Source: Oceanirhabdus sp. W0125-5
GTDB lineage: Bacteria; Bacillota; Clostridia; Clostridiales; Clostridiaceae
Assembly: GCF_027938815.1 (NCBI RefSeq)
Contig: NZ_CP115913.1
Span: forward strand, 5,711,130 to 5,775,129
DNA length: 64,000 nt
Direction of reading: 5' to 3'
Shown one piece after another: positions 8,176 through 17,148 of the stretch. A model generated the notes under the pieces. It was not told the DNA's origin. It ran no database searches and was given only the letters and a program-made list of their open reading frames with translations. The translations under genes were made by a program, and so were the position numbers. Numbering within the stretch: the first letter of the stretch is position 1; the number at the start of each line of letters is the position of its first letter.

Positions 8176-8459
8176 AGCACGCTAAGCGTGCTTTAAAAAC
8201 CGAATGGAGAATTGAGAATGGAGAATTGAGAATGCTGGATGTTTCTGCATACGCAGAAACTACATTTTATTATTCTTTAGGACAAGAGGTTTTTACTCAT
8301 TTTATACTCGGATAAAATATAGTATTCAAAATACAGGGTTTCATTACAAATGAAACGAGTAAACTTGCATTGTCCAAAGAACAAAACAATTAAAATTTCA
8401 CGAAGTGAAATGTCCTACGTTCTCAACTCTACACTCTCCATTCTCAATTATGTTTTTTA
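8174..8459. repeat. Multi-hairpin repeat element, copy 1
   Basis: First of three diverged copies of a ~280-bp non-coding element. It begins with the hairpin AAAGCACGC-TAA-GCGTGCTTT (8174-8194), which overlaps the queC stop. Inverted termini rich in ATTGAGAATGGAG (left) and CTCCATTCTCAATT (right) follow. Inside are GTTTCTGC/GCAGAAAC, a TTTACTC/GAGTAAA stem enclosing smaller hairpins, a TTCTTTAGGACAA/TTGTCCAAAGAA stem and ATTTCA-CGAAG-TGAAAT. The stems persist in the other copies with paired base changes. It lies between convergent gene ends and has no coding capacity. Confidence 0.75.
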
Positions 8460-8489
8460 CTCACTTCTTTTCATTTCAAAAATTACATA

Positions 8490-9212
8490 CTATTTAACCT
8501 TTTCTCTTAAAATTCTAATTCCTCGTCTTAAACTCTTCAAAACATTTTCAACCCCTATATCATTGACTATTCCTTGGTGAGTCACTAATGACATAGCAGT
8601 TACAATAACTATATCTTTCTTGTATTGTTTTATTGAACGTTCATATAACTTCCACCCAAACTTTTCAACTTTAGGGGCTATTAGATATTTTTCCAGTGTA
8701 ACCTTTAAAAATGCAAAGAAAAATACAAACAATCCACTTAGTACTTCAGATGATAGATACAATTCCCCTTTATGACTAATTTCAGAAATAACCAAAACTA
8801 GTATTATTGATAATATTACATCTATTAGAGAGATTAACGAGTTCATAAATGAAAATAAGTTAAATCTTCTTTTTAGCCTCTCTTCGATTTTCTTTCTACC
8901 TTCTAGAATTACTGAGTATTCCTCAATTATTTTCTTATCTAAATTACGTTGTTTTTTTCTTTCCAATTTCTTTTCTAATATTTCTTTTGACAACTGATCA
9001 AATTTACCTTGTGAATTTTTGTAAGCCCAGTTTAAATTATACTTATGTTCATTTTCAGCAACTTCAGAAAATTCATCAAATAAATTATTTAGCTTTTCTA
9101 AGTCTTCTGAAATATGCTCAATCTGTTTATCATAATTTCTTTCTGGACATATTTCCATAAGAAGCGAATTGACAGTTGTCTTTATATCATTATTATCAAA
9201 GTCATTTATCAT
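8490..9212 (-). CDS. Two-helix membrane protein of unknown function
   Basis: I do not recognise this 240-residue protein. Residues 1-110 are charged and probably helical or coiled-coil (many E, K, N), with no signal peptide. Two hydrophobic segments follow (about 119-145, LISLIDVILSIILVLVIS, and about 152-170, LSGLFVFFFAFLKVTL), then a basic C-terminal tail of about 70 residues. The layout suggests a cytoplasmic protein anchored by a helical hairpin. The start is preceded by AGGAGTG. It stands alone between a repeat element and a methyltransferase gene. Confidence 0.6.
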   Translation of the reverse strand: MINDFDNNDIKTTVNSLLMEICPERNYDKQIEHISEDLEKLNNLFDEFSEVAENEHKYNLNWAYKNSQGKFDQLSKEILEKKLERKKQRNLDKKIIEEYSVILEGRKKIEERLKRRFNLFSFMNSLISLIDVILSIILVLVISEISHKGELYLSSEVLSGLFVFFFAFLKVTLEKYLIAPKVEKFGWKLYERSIKQYKKDIVIVTAMSLVTHQGIVNDIGVENVLKSLRRGIRILREKVK

Positions 9213-9276
9213 ATGTACACTCCTAAGTTCTTTTAATTATGGATTATATCATATATTTTAAATAGTTTAAATAAAA

Positions 9277-9300
9277 AAGAGTATTTTGACCAATGCTCTT
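9277..9300 (-). terminator. Leftward terminator after the methyltransferase gene
   Basis: Hairpin AAGAGTATT / AATGCTCTT (one mismatch) with a 6-base loop, followed on the minus strand by six T's. Confidence 0.6.
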
Positions 9301-9328
9301 ATTAATTGATTTAATTTTATAGTAATTA

Positions 9329-10105
9329 TTATAATTTAATAGCTTTTGTTGCTATAAAAGTATTTATATATGGATCTAAAGGTGCATCCCCTCCGCTATT
9401 ATCTTCATAAAAACCTGCAATAACAAATCCTGCATCTATTTGACCCTGTATTTGATCTTCTAATGAATGTCCAAAACAAGCTGGTTCATTTTGGTCAGTA
9501 ATCAACTCTTTAAACTCCGCTTCTGAAAGATCTCTAATATCTGAGTATGGTATTTTATGCTTTACAACTAATTCTCCTTTATTCATTGCTTTTAAATCAA
9601 ATATATATTCTACTGAATTACTGAATCCAGCTAGAAGAACACCATTCTTCTTTAATATTCTATAAGCTTCTTTCCATACTGGTAAAACATTATCTATGAA
9701 GCAGTTTGAAGTTGGATGAATAATTAAATCAAAAGATTCATCTTCAAATCTAGATAAATCTCTCATATCTCCTAGTTCAGTACGTATAGTTAACCCTTCT
9801 CTTTCTGCCACTAATATATCTTGACTCAGCTGATTTGGCGAATTATCAAATACTGTAACCTCTGCACCTAAAGCCGCCATAATTGGACCTTGTTGACCGC
9901 CTCCTGATGCAAGACATAACACTTTTTTATTTTCTAATAAAGATGGAAACCATGCTTTAGGAACTGACTTCGTTGATGTTAATACAATATCCCATTCTCC
10001 ATTTTTAGCATTTCTTATATCTTCCTCACTAACAGGTCTAGTCCAAATATTATTGTTTTCAACCTCTTTGTTCCAAGCTTCTCTATTATAATTAATAAAA
10101 TCCAT
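9329..10105 (-). CDS. Class I SAM-dependent methyltransferase
   Basis: A 258-residue methyltransferase with the Rossmann fold motifs KVLCLASGGGQQG (motif I), EVTVFDNSP (acidic residue after strand 2) and FDLIIHPTSNCFI (motif IV). The double glycine region and the C-terminal FIATKAIKL resemble small-molecule methyltransferases found next to AraC-type regulators. I start at 10105 because AAGGGGG lies about seven bases before this ATG; the longer frame begins within the leader. It is divergent from an AraC/GyrI-like regulator, which suggests joint control. The substrate is unknown. Confidence 0.82.
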   Translation of the reverse strand: MDFINYNREAWNKEVENNNIWTRPVSEEDIRNAKNGEWDIVLTSTKSVPKAWFPSLLENKKVLCLASGGGQQGPIMAALGAEVTVFDNSPNQLSQDILVAEREGLTIRTELGDMRDLSRFEDESFDLIIHPTSNCFIDNVLPVWKEAYRILKKNGVLLAGFSNSVEYIFDLKAMNKGELVVKHKIPYSDIRDLSEAEFKELITDQNEPACFGHSLEDQIQGQIDAGFVIAGFYEDNSGGDAPLDPYINTFIATKAIKL

Positions 10106-10211
10106 AATAAAATCCCCCTTTGTTGTTGCCACAAATTTTCTATGTTACTATTTAATTATAATAATATGAGATTTTTATAAATGAACAAAAATTGCTGTTT
10201 TAGGAGTTAAA

Positions 10212-11108
10212 ATGAAAAACTTTAGTTTATACGAAAAAATAGAAACCTTAATTGAATATATAGAAGATAATATCGAAGAAAAATTAACTTTAGAAACCCT
10301 TTCTGATGTAGCTGGCTTATCAAAGTTTCACTTAATACGCGTTTTTAAAAAAATATCCGATAGTACACTTATGAATTATGTTCGCTCTAGAAAGCTAGCT
10401 TCAAGTTTAAATCCTTTATTAAATACAGATATGAGAATTATCGATGTGGCTAATCAATATAATTTTGAGCATGAACAGACATATATTCGATCATTTAAGA
10501 ATGAATATAGAATCACTCCTGCCAAGTTTAGAAGAAGTCACACTCCAGTTAAAATTGTAGATAAAATTAACTTTAGTTTCTGTAAAGAATTTGAACATGG
10601 AGTTTTATTTAATCCTCAGTTTGTAGTTAAGCCTGAATTTAAAGTGGTTGGAATTAAAGACATAATATCAGAAGAAGATAATTTCATTGAAAATGAAGCT
10701 AATAATAGAGGCGTAGATTTTTTCTTTAATCATCGTCACAAAATAAAAAATGCAATTAATCCAAACACTTATATTGGCTTAACTAGAGTAATTAATAATG
10801 AATCTGATTACACCTATTATATGCCCTCAATTCAAGTATCTGAGTTTAATGATATTCCTCAAAATATGTACTGCGATACTATACCAGCTAGTAAATACGC
10901 AGTATTTCAATATGTAGGAAATCATCCTGTTGAAGAAATATCTAACCTTACAATGCTAACATTATTTGATTATATATTTCAAACTTGGATACCAAAACTA
11001 AATTATGATTTTTCCAAAGAAGGTGGATTTCATTTTGAAGAAATTAATAGTGAAATAGCCTCTGAAAATTATTGTGAAGCAAATTTATACTTTCCAATTA
11101 GTTTATAA
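10212..11108 (+). CDS. AraC family regulator with GyrI-like effector domain
   Basis: A 298-residue regulator. The N-terminal 100 residues form the double AraC helix-turn-helix (LTLETLSDVAGLSKFHLIRVFKK and IIDVANQYNFEHEQTYIRSFKNEYRITPAKFRR). The remainder, from about residue 135, is a GyrI-like small-molecule-binding domain (FKVVGIKD near its start, IPASKYAVFQYVGNHPVEEI near its end). Members of this group, such as Rob and BmrR relatives, sense lipophilic compounds. It is divergent from the methyltransferase gene and TAGGAG precedes the start. Confidence 0.88.
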   Translation: MKNFSLYEKIETLIEYIEDNIEEKLTLETLSDVAGLSKFHLIRVFKKISDSTLMNYVRSRKLASSLNPLLNTDMRIIDVANQYNFEHEQTYIRSFKNEYRITPAKFRRSHTPVKIVDKINFSFCKEFEHGVLFNPQFVVKPEFKVVGIKDIISEEDNFIENEANNRGVDFFFNHRHKIKNAINPNTYIGLTRVINNESDYTYYMPSIQVSEFNDIPQNMYCDTIPASKYAVFQYVGNHPVEEISNLTMLTLFDYIFQTWIPKLNYDFSKEGGFHFEEINSEIASENYCEANLYFPISL

Positions 11109-11126
11109 TAAATATATTATATGATT

Positions 11127-11159
11127 TTTAAGGAGTGCTGTATTAGAGTACTCCTTAAA
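11127..11159. terminator. Bidirectional terminator
   Basis: TTTAAGGAGT / ACTCCTTAAA inverted repeat between the convergent AraC-type gene and the DUF4037 gene. The last bases overlap the stop codon of the latter. Confidence 0.65.
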
Positions 11160-12291
11160 TGATTCTATCCCCTACTCCATCTCTATTACAAACATTATCA
11201 TTAGTATACAATTCTTTCACTTTAGCAAATTGCTCTGACCAAACTAATATATCACTATTAGTTATCCACTGATCACATGACCCTTCTAAGTTTAATTCCT
11301 TTAATTCATTTGTAATACTTTCTTCTAAAGCTTTACATACATTTGAAGTTGATATATTAACTAATCCTCTTGTCCATTTACTATTAGTTAATTCTACATA
11401 TGGTGTTACCTCTGATCTATTATGTTCTTCAATCAATTCAAGAAACACACTCTCCATAACACTAATTATTTTAGTTATATCTTCTTCCATAAAACTATTC
11501 TCTAATTTAGTACTTATACTTGCAGCTAACTTAGGTAATTTAGAAAATTCATATGAAAACCACTTCATATATCCTGGATAATACTTTTTATTATATAAGT
11601 ATACTAACCTTATTATATTTTCTATAATCCTAGTTAAAATGATCTTTCCAGATATTATTTGATTACGTTTATAACATAGTGGTATTAAAGCAAGATCATC
11701 AAGCTGTTTCCAACAATACAATAATTTATATTTCCATATGTCCTCATTGTAATATGAAAAATCCTTTCTTATCTTTGTTATTTCCCCAATAGGGTCTTCA
11801 AATATTTTTCCTCTGGTTAATTCTAAAAGCTTTTGTTCAGGTATACATAGCCATTCTAAATTATTTAGGTAATATTGATTTGTAGTATAATCTCTATTAT
11901 TTATCCCGTACTGAATTCTTAAATATCTTTCTACTGTAGTGATTGCTACATGATGAATGGAATTATGTTTATCATCAGTAGTTACAAGAACCTGGAACTC
12001 TTCATTAAAAACAAATCTAGTCTTATAACCTAAATATTCAAGCGGTAATTCTGCCTTAAGCATCTCATCAATTTCATCACCATATTTATTATAATCCTCT
12101 TCCAATAACCATAAATGACATCTAGGACCCCACTCATGATCTCTTGATAATTCATCATCATTTCCTAAAACATCTGAACCATATCCAATAAGTCCTGCTC
12201 CATACTTATTTTTTAACATGGGAAAATGCTTCTCTATTAATTTCTTTACAACATTAAAATAAAACAATTCACTTAACTCTAGCCCCTTCAC
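11155..12291 (-). CDS. DUF4037 nucleotidyltransferase-like protein
   Basis: A 378-residue protein resembling the DUF4037 family. The N-terminal GYGSDVLGNDDELSRDHEWGPRCHLWL has the spaced acidic residues of a nucleotidyltransferase-fold metal site (GSD, then DHEWG). The C-terminal half is helical, with the motif YCWKQLDDLALIPLCYKRNQIISGKI. The family is thought to be related to aminoglycoside nucleotidyltransferases, but no substrate is known. AGGGAGGGT precedes the start. It is a single-gene unit, back to back with the ZTP-riboswitch operon. Confidence 0.72.
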   Translation of the reverse strand: MKGLELSELFYFNVVKKLIEKHFPMLKNKYGAGLIGYGSDVLGNDDELSRDHEWGPRCHLWLLEEDYNKYGDEIDEMLKAELPLEYLGYKTRFVFNEEFQVLVTTDDKHNSIHHVAITTVERYLRIQYGINNRDYTTNQYYLNNLEWLCIPEQKLLELTRGKIFEDPIGEITKIRKDFSYYNEDIWKYKLLYCWKQLDDLALIPLCYKRNQIISGKIILTRIIENIIRLVYLYNKKYYPGYMKWFSYEFSKLPKLAASISTKLENSFMEEDITKIISVMESVFLELIEEHNRSEVTPYVELTNSKWTRGLVNISTSNVCKALEESITNELKELNLEGSCDQWITNSDILVWSEQFAKVKELYTNDNVCNRDGVGDRII

Positions 12292-12427
12292 CTTAACCCT
12301 CCCTTACATAATATCTTAAAATATAACCACTAAATAAATATTACCAAAAATAAAATAATTTACTAGACTTATAATTTCCACTGTGTTATCCTATAGCTAG
12401 AAGTCTTGATAAAAGTGAATATTACAA

Positions 12428-12525
12428 ATCATGCAACTGGCGGAAATGGAGTTTACCATGTGGAGCATGATTGATGATGATTATCGACCGCCTGGGTAAA
12501 TAGTTTATTTATCCAGGCTTTTTTG
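12428..12525 (+). ncRNA. ZTP (pfl) riboswitch with terminator
   Basis: P1 ATCATGC (12428-12434) pairs with GCATGAT (12465-12471); AACTGGCGG and a small TGG/CCA hairpin lie inside. The conserved 3' segment CGACCGCCTGGG follows, and CCGCC (12488-12492) can pair with GGCGG (12439-12443) to close the pseudoknot. The same 3' bases form the left arm of a terminator (12490-12502 with 12506-12518, then six T's). Aptamer and terminator are therefore exclusive, predicting readthrough when ZTP/ZMP accumulates. The genes downstream use AICAR (ZMP), as expected. Confidence 0.9.
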
Positions 12526-12556
12526 CGTTCAATTTTATTTTAGGAGGTCTAATTCT

Positions 12557-13282
12557 ATGAAAAACGCTGAATTTGAATCAAATAATATTAAGAGAATTCA
12601 AGAAAATATTTATCCAGGACGAGGGATAATCATTGGCAAGACACCAAATAATAATTTTTATGTACAAGTATATTGGATTATGGGAAGAAGCAATAATAGT
12701 AGGAATAGAATTTTTGAGAAATATGATAATTGTGTAAAAACAAAAGCCTTTGATGAGAAGAAACTTGAGGATCCTACATTGATTATATATAATCCTATCA
12801 AACAACTTGATTATTACCATATAGTCGGAAATGGAGATCATACAGATACAATATATGATTATCTTTGTAATAGTAAAACTTTTGAAAAATCTTTAGAAAG
12901 TAGATATTTTGAACCAGATGATCCTCATTATACTCCAAGAATATCAGGAATTATTAATAATAATTTAGATAACCCTCACTATAAACTTTCTATATTAAAA
13001 AGTATTAATAATAACAGTGAGTTCTGCCAAAGATCCTTCTACAATTATGAGAACTTTATAAGTGGTTATGGTCATTGTATTCATACATTCAAAAGCGATG
13101 GACATCCTCTTCCTTCTTTTGATGGAGAACCCTTTTTAGTTAAACTATTTGATGATATTGATGAAAACCTAAATCATTTTTGGAATTCTCTAAACCAACA
13201 AAATAAGGTTTCTTTATTAGTTAAATATATTAGTGTTCATAGCAATGAAGTGACAATTAAGATTAAAAATAAGAATCAATAA
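12557..13282 (+). CDS. purO: IMP cyclohydrolase, PurO type
   Basis: A 241-residue protein resembling archaeal-type IMP cyclohydrolase, which closes the purine ring of FAICAR to give IMP. The characteristic N-terminal region YPGRGIIIGKTPNNNFYVQVYWIMGRSNNSRNR and the later PHYTPRISGII and SFDGEPFLV are visible. Bacteria usually fuse this activity to AICAR transformylase as PurH; here the two are separate and adjacent. The Shine-Dalgarno region AGGAGGTCTAATTCTATG is identical, base for base, to the one before the next gene. Control is by the ZTP riboswitch upstream. Confidence 0.85.
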   Translation: MKNAEFESNNIKRIQENIYPGRGIIIGKTPNNNFYVQVYWIMGRSNNSRNRIFEKYDNCVKTKAFDEKKLEDPTLIIYNPIKQLDYYHIVGNGDHTDTIYDYLCNSKTFEKSLESRYFEPDDPHYTPRISGIINNNLDNPHYKLSILKSINNNSEFCQRSFYNYENFISGYGHCIHTFKSDGHPLPSFDGEPFLVKLFDDIDENLNHFWNSLNQQNKVSLLVKYISVHSNEVTIKIKNKNQ

Positions 13283-13300
13283 AACAGGAGGTCTAATTCT

Positions 13301-14476
13301 ATGAAAAATTCACAATTAATCCTTAAGTACGGATGTAATCCCCATCAAAAATCTGCAAAGATTTTTACTAATAATAATTCTCTGCCTTTTAAAGTTTTAA
13401 ATGGAGCTCCTGGCTATATAAACTTTATGGATGCCTTTAATTCATGGCAATTAGTAAAGGAACTAAAACAAATAACCAGACTACCTGCAGCTGTTTCATT
13501 TAAACATGTAAGTCCAACGGGGGCTGCTGTTGGGCTTCCCCTAAGTGATTCATTAAAAAAAGCTTATTTTGTTGAAAACATAGATTTATCACCTGTTGCT
13601 ACTGCTTACGTAAGAGCAAGAGGTGGCGATAGAGTATCTTCTTTTGGAGATTGGGCTGCTATAAGCGATATTGTTGATTTACCTACTGCAAAGATTTTAA
13701 GCAGTTCTGTTTCAGATGGAGTAATCGCTCCTGGCTATACTGATGAAGCGCTTAATATATTAAGGAAAAAGAAAAAAGGCAATTACTGCATTATTGAAAT
13801 GGATTGGACCTATGAGCCTGATACTATTGAGAAAAGAGATATCTTTGGAATTACCTTTGAGCAGAAAAGAAATGATGTTTTAACTAATGAAGATTTGCTT
13901 ATTAATGTAGTAACTGATAATAAACTTATTCCTGAGAATGCAAAAATAGATTTACTAATATCAATGGTTACCTTAAAATATACCCAATCTAACTCAGTTT
14001 GTTTTGCATTAGATGGTCAAGTTATTGGAGTAGGTGCAGGTCAGCAATCTCGAATACATTGTACAAGATTAGCTGCATCTAAAGCTGATACATGGTTCTT
14101 AAGACAACATCCTACTATACTTAACCTGCCATTTAAAGATGGTATCCCAAAATTTTATAAAGATAATCTTATAGACCAGTTTTTAAGTGCTGATATTACT
14201 CCTATGGAAATGAAAGATTGGGATTCAATACTAAATTATATTCCTAATAGATTAACTAAAGAGGATAAAGCTGAATGGTTATCTAATCTAAAAGAAGTTT
14301 CTTTAGGTTCTGATGGATATTTCCCCTTTATTGATAACATACACAGAGCAGTTAAAAGTGGTGTTAAGTATATAGTTCAACCAGGTGGTTCATTACGTGA
14401 TGATATGGTAATCCAAGCATGTAATCAGTACAATATAGCTATGGCTTTCTCAGGATTAAGATTATTCCATCACTAA
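13301..14476 (+). CDS. AICAR transformylase (stand-alone PurH C-domain)
   Basis: A 391-residue protein equivalent to the transformylase half of PurH, without the N-terminal cyclohydrolase domain. Family motifs are LKYGCNPHQKSA, VSFKHVSPTGAAVG (substrate-binding KH), YVRARGGDRVSSFGDWAA, VGVGAGQQSRIHCTRLA and PGGSLRDD. It transfers a formyl group from 10-formyl-tetrahydrofolate to AICAR, giving FAICAR, which PurO then cyclises. It follows purO by 18 bases in one operon under a riboswitch that senses the same substrate. Confidence 0.93.
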   Translation: MKNSQLILKYGCNPHQKSAKIFTNNNSLPFKVLNGAPGYINFMDAFNSWQLVKELKQITRLPAAVSFKHVSPTGAAVGLPLSDSLKKAYFVENIDLSPVATAYVRARGGDRVSSFGDWAAISDIVDLPTAKILSSSVSDGVIAPGYTDEALNILRKKKKGNYCIIEMDWTYEPDTIEKRDIFGITFEQKRNDVLTNEDLLINVVTDNKLIPENAKIDLLISMVTLKYTQSNSVCFALDGQVIGVGAGQQSRIHCTRLAASKADTWFLRQHPTILNLPFKDGIPKFYKDNLIDQFLSADITPMEMKDWDSILNYIPNRLTKEDKAEWLSNLKEVSLGSDGYFPFIDNIHRAVKSGVKYIVQPGGSLRDDMVIQACNQYNIAMAFSGLRLFHH

Positions 14477-14483
14477 ACCAAAG

Positions 14484-14535
14484 AGAAAGTGTCCCCTTTT
14501 TAAACTCAATTCAAAAGGTTACACTTTCTTTTTTC
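14484..14535 (+). terminator. Terminator of the purO operon
   Basis: AGAAAGTGT (14484-14492) pairs with ACACTTTCT (14521-14529), with an inner CTTTT/AAAAG stem, followed by T's. Confidence 0.75.
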
Positions 14536-14590
14536 ATTTTAAAATAATACTGATATATATTGCCTATTTACTGAATTATCATATGAAATA

Positions 14591-15709
14591 TTATATTTCA
14601 TATTCTTTTATAATATGTTGTCTCTTAAGTTCATACTCTTCTTTGCTCAAAGTACCATTTAATTTGTAATCCTTCAATCTATCTAATTTACTTTTTAAAT
14701 CATTACTCTTTTTATTATCCTCTAAAATTCCCTGCTTATCTGAGTACTTGTATTGTTTATTACTATAATCTATTGAAATTACTAAAGCACATAGGGTTAA
14801 TATTATTGTACTTATAATACCTAATAAAATTATCATTACTAACAAGTTCTTATTAGTATTTACTAATTCATTGTATTCAACTGATCCTGCCACAATAAAG
14901 TTTCCTCTATTTGTCTTAGAACAATACATAACTTTTTCTGTTCCATTCCATGAATAATTAAACGATGTAGTTTCATATTTCTTATCAAGCGATTGTTTCA
15001 ATCCTTCTATTTCTGGTGTATACCCTATAAAGTCTTTACTCGGATGAATTAACGCCTTACCCTCTTCGTCTAAAAGCATCATGTAACCAGTTTGTCCAAA
15101 ATGATTATCTTTTAATTTTTCTTCTATAATACTTAAATCTATCTGAATTCCTAATAAACCAATGAGTTTATCATTCTTAAAAATTGCCTTAGCAACAATC
15201 TTTACCATATCCCTAGTTACAATATTATTTATGTTCTCACTCCACACAGAATCCTTAGTATTAACCGCATCTACATAGTAAGGTCTCTCTGTTAAATTAA
15301 TATCTAAGTATTTGTTATCATGTGGATATATATACATTCTATTATTAGGTGTTGCAAAAAAAATCATTTTAACTTCATCATGAACCTTATTATATTCTTC
15401 AAATCTCAATAATAAATTTTCTACTGTATCAGTCTCACTTTCTGCAATACTTTGAATCTCTTTACTACTGCTTAAAACTTCTAAATCTTTTTCAATATCA
15501 CTTAGGTAATCTTCTATTGATACTGATACATTCCTTACTAATTCCATGTTATACTCCATGGCGCTATTTATAGTTCCCTTTACAACACAATTAAATAAAA
15601 TTATAACTATTAATGCCATGCAAACTCCAATTAAGCTAAAAAATTTTAAGAACAATTTTATTTTTTCCCTTGCTTTTAAATTGTTATTCTCAATATTAGT
15701 TTTTGTCAT
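14591..15709 (-). CDS. dCache sensor membrane protein with C-terminal SHOCT domain
   Basis: A 372-residue protein. It has an uncleaved N-terminal membrane segment (about 19-45) and an extracytoplasmic double-Cache domain (about 50-275; note MYIYPHDNKYLDINLTERPYYVDAV and GLLGIQIDLSIIEEKL). A second membrane segment follows (about 288-312), then a short cytoplasmic tail. The tail ends in a SHOCT-like motif (LDRLKDYKLNGTLSKEEYE...). Cache domains bind small ligands such as amino acids and carboxylates and normally feed chemotaxis, kinase or GGDEF outputs. None is present here, so the output is unclear. It is a single gene. Confidence 0.75.
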   Translation of the reverse strand: MTKTNIENNNLKAREKIKLFLKFFSLIGVCMALIVIILFNCVVKGTINSAMEYNMELVRNVSVSIEDYLSDIEKDLEVLSSSKEIQSIAESETDTVENLLLRFEEYNKVHDEVKMIFFATPNNRMYIYPHDNKYLDINLTERPYYVDAVNTKDSVWSENINNIVTRDMVKIVAKAIFKNDKLIGLLGIQIDLSIIEEKLKDNHFGQTGYMMLLDEEGKALIHPSKDFIGYTPEIEGLKQSLDKKYETTSFNYSWNGTEKVMYCSKTNRGNFIVAGSVEYNELVNTNKNLLVMIILLGIISTIILTLCALVISIDYSNKQYKYSDKQGILEDNKKSNDLKSKLDRLKDYKLNGTLSKEEYELKRQHIIKEYEI

Positions 15710-15923
15710 CTCTTATCCCCCTATATCTTACATTTAACTGTTTATCTTTCATATCCTGAATTCTTCTTTTGTTAATTTAATTCTGTAATGGTAAATAAAT
15801 TCATATTAATAAATTTACTCACAATTATAACATGTATTTATCTTTTAGTCTTGTATTATAAATTGTTATAATGTAGAATTATTACGAAATTATAGAAAAA
15901 TCCATCTGAGGAGAAATAACAAA

Positions 15924-16853
15924 ATGAAGCTACAAAAGAACGCTCAATCATATTTACTAATTATTTTAGGAGCAACATTATGGGGTATAATTAGCATTTT
16001 TGTTAAAGGGCTATATAACCTTGGCTTTAACGCACTGGAAGTTGTCTTTATAAGGGTATTTAGTGCATCATTAATTTTAATTGTATATATTATTTTTACA
16101 AATAAGGACCTGCTTAAAATTAATTTTAAAGATATCTTCTACTTTATTGGAACTGGTGTCTTCAGTATAGTATTTTTTAACTGGTGTTATTTCACCGCTA
16201 TGAACTTAATACCTTTATCCGTTGCATCAATACTGCTTTATACGGCGCCAGCTTTTGTAACAATTCTATCTGCTATAGTTTTTAAAGAACGTATAACTAA
16301 AAGAAAAGTATTATCATTACTATTAACGTTTATAGGTTGTATATTTGTAACAGGATATTTTCCTAACACAGGAGGAAAAATAACTCTATTAGGACTTTTG
16401 GTGGGTATAGGCTCTGGATTTGGATATGCTTTATATAGCATCTTTGGAAAAGCAGCTATGAAAAAGTATGATTCTATTACAATTACCGTTTATTCTTTTA
16501 TAGTTGCTAGCATTAGTCTGATTCCCTTGATTAATTTAAAAAATATGGTTTCATTATTTGATAATGTACAAGCTTATGGTTATGCTATAGCTTTAGGCTT
16601 ATTCCCTACAGTATTAGCTTTTATTTCATACACTAAGGGATTAGAAAACATTGAATCTAGTAAAGCTTCAATTATTGCAACAATTGAACCTGTCGTTGCA
16701 TCAATTATTGGTATGGTTGTTTTTAAACAAGTACTTAGCTTCTATCAAATATTAGGAATCTTAATAGTTATTATGGCTATATTTATTGTTAGTGAGAAAA
16801 ATAAAAACCATAAAAAAAAAGCACGGCACCGTGCTTTAAAAACAAATGTATAA
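15924..16853 (+). CDS. EamA (DMT superfamily) transporter
   Basis: A 309-residue protein with ten hydrophobic segments in two EamA repeats (for example LGATLWGIISIFVKGLYNLGFN and LGLLVGIGSGFGYALYSIFGKAA). Members export metabolites and amino acids; the substrate is unknown. AGGAG precedes the start. The last dozen residues (KARHRALKTNV) are encoded by the left end of repeat copy 2, so the native C-terminus has probably been replaced by translation into the element. Confidence 0.9.
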   Translation: MKLQKNAQSYLLIILGATLWGIISIFVKGLYNLGFNALEVVFIRVFSASLILIVYIIFTNKDLLKINFKDIFYFIGTGVFSIVFFNWCYFTAMNLIPLSVASILLYTAPAFVTILSAIVFKERITKRKVLSLLLTFIGCIFVTGYFPNTGGKITLLGLLVGIGSGFGYALYSIFGKAAMKKYDSITITVYSFIVASISLIPLINLKNMVSLFDNVQAYGYAIALGLFPTVLAFISYTKGLENIESSKASIIATIEPVVASIIGMVVFKQVLSFYQILGILIVIMAIFIVSEKNKNHKKKARHRALKTNV

Positions 16854-17103
16854 TTGATAATGGATAATGTATAATGATGGATGCTTCTCTCTTTCGTGAG
16901 AAGCATCCATCATTATTGTTCTTTAGATAAAGATAATTTACTCATTTTATCTATGATAAAATATTGTATTTAAAATACAATGTTTCTTTTCAAAATCAAA
17001 CGAGTAAAATCATGTTGTCCAAGGAACAATATAATTAAAATTTCTCGAAGAGAAATGTCAATCATTCTCCATTCTACATTCTCAATTCTCTATTATGTTT
17101 TTA
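16818..17103. repeat. Multi-hairpin repeat element, copy 2
   Basis: Second copy of the ~280-bp element. First hairpin AAAGCACGG-CA-CCGTGCTTT (16818-16837), so the GC pair before the loop differs from copy 1 in a compensated way. Inverted termini run from TAAAAACAAATG to TTATGTTTTTA. The second hairpin is a 19-bp perfect stem (16871-16889 with 16898-16916). Then TTTACTC/GAGTAAA enclosing ATTTTATC/GATAAAAT and TTGTATT/AATACAA, and ATTTCTC-GAA-GAGAAAT near 17040. It lies between the convergent ends of the EamA gene and rdhB1. Confidence 0.78.
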
Positions 17104-17148
17104 ACGAGTGTTTTCCTTTAAAAGAAAACTTTCTTCAGTTTTGTTTAT

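Noticed and set aside
8200..8240. Tandem GAATGGAGAATTGAG units as a possible CRISPR or satellite
   Set aside because: There are no regular unique spacers. The units are the inverted termini of the multi-hairpin repeat, matched at its other end.
15546..15737. Plus-strand small frame over the start of the Cache protein gene
   Set aside because: Antisense shadow of the signal-anchor region; no ribosome-binding site.
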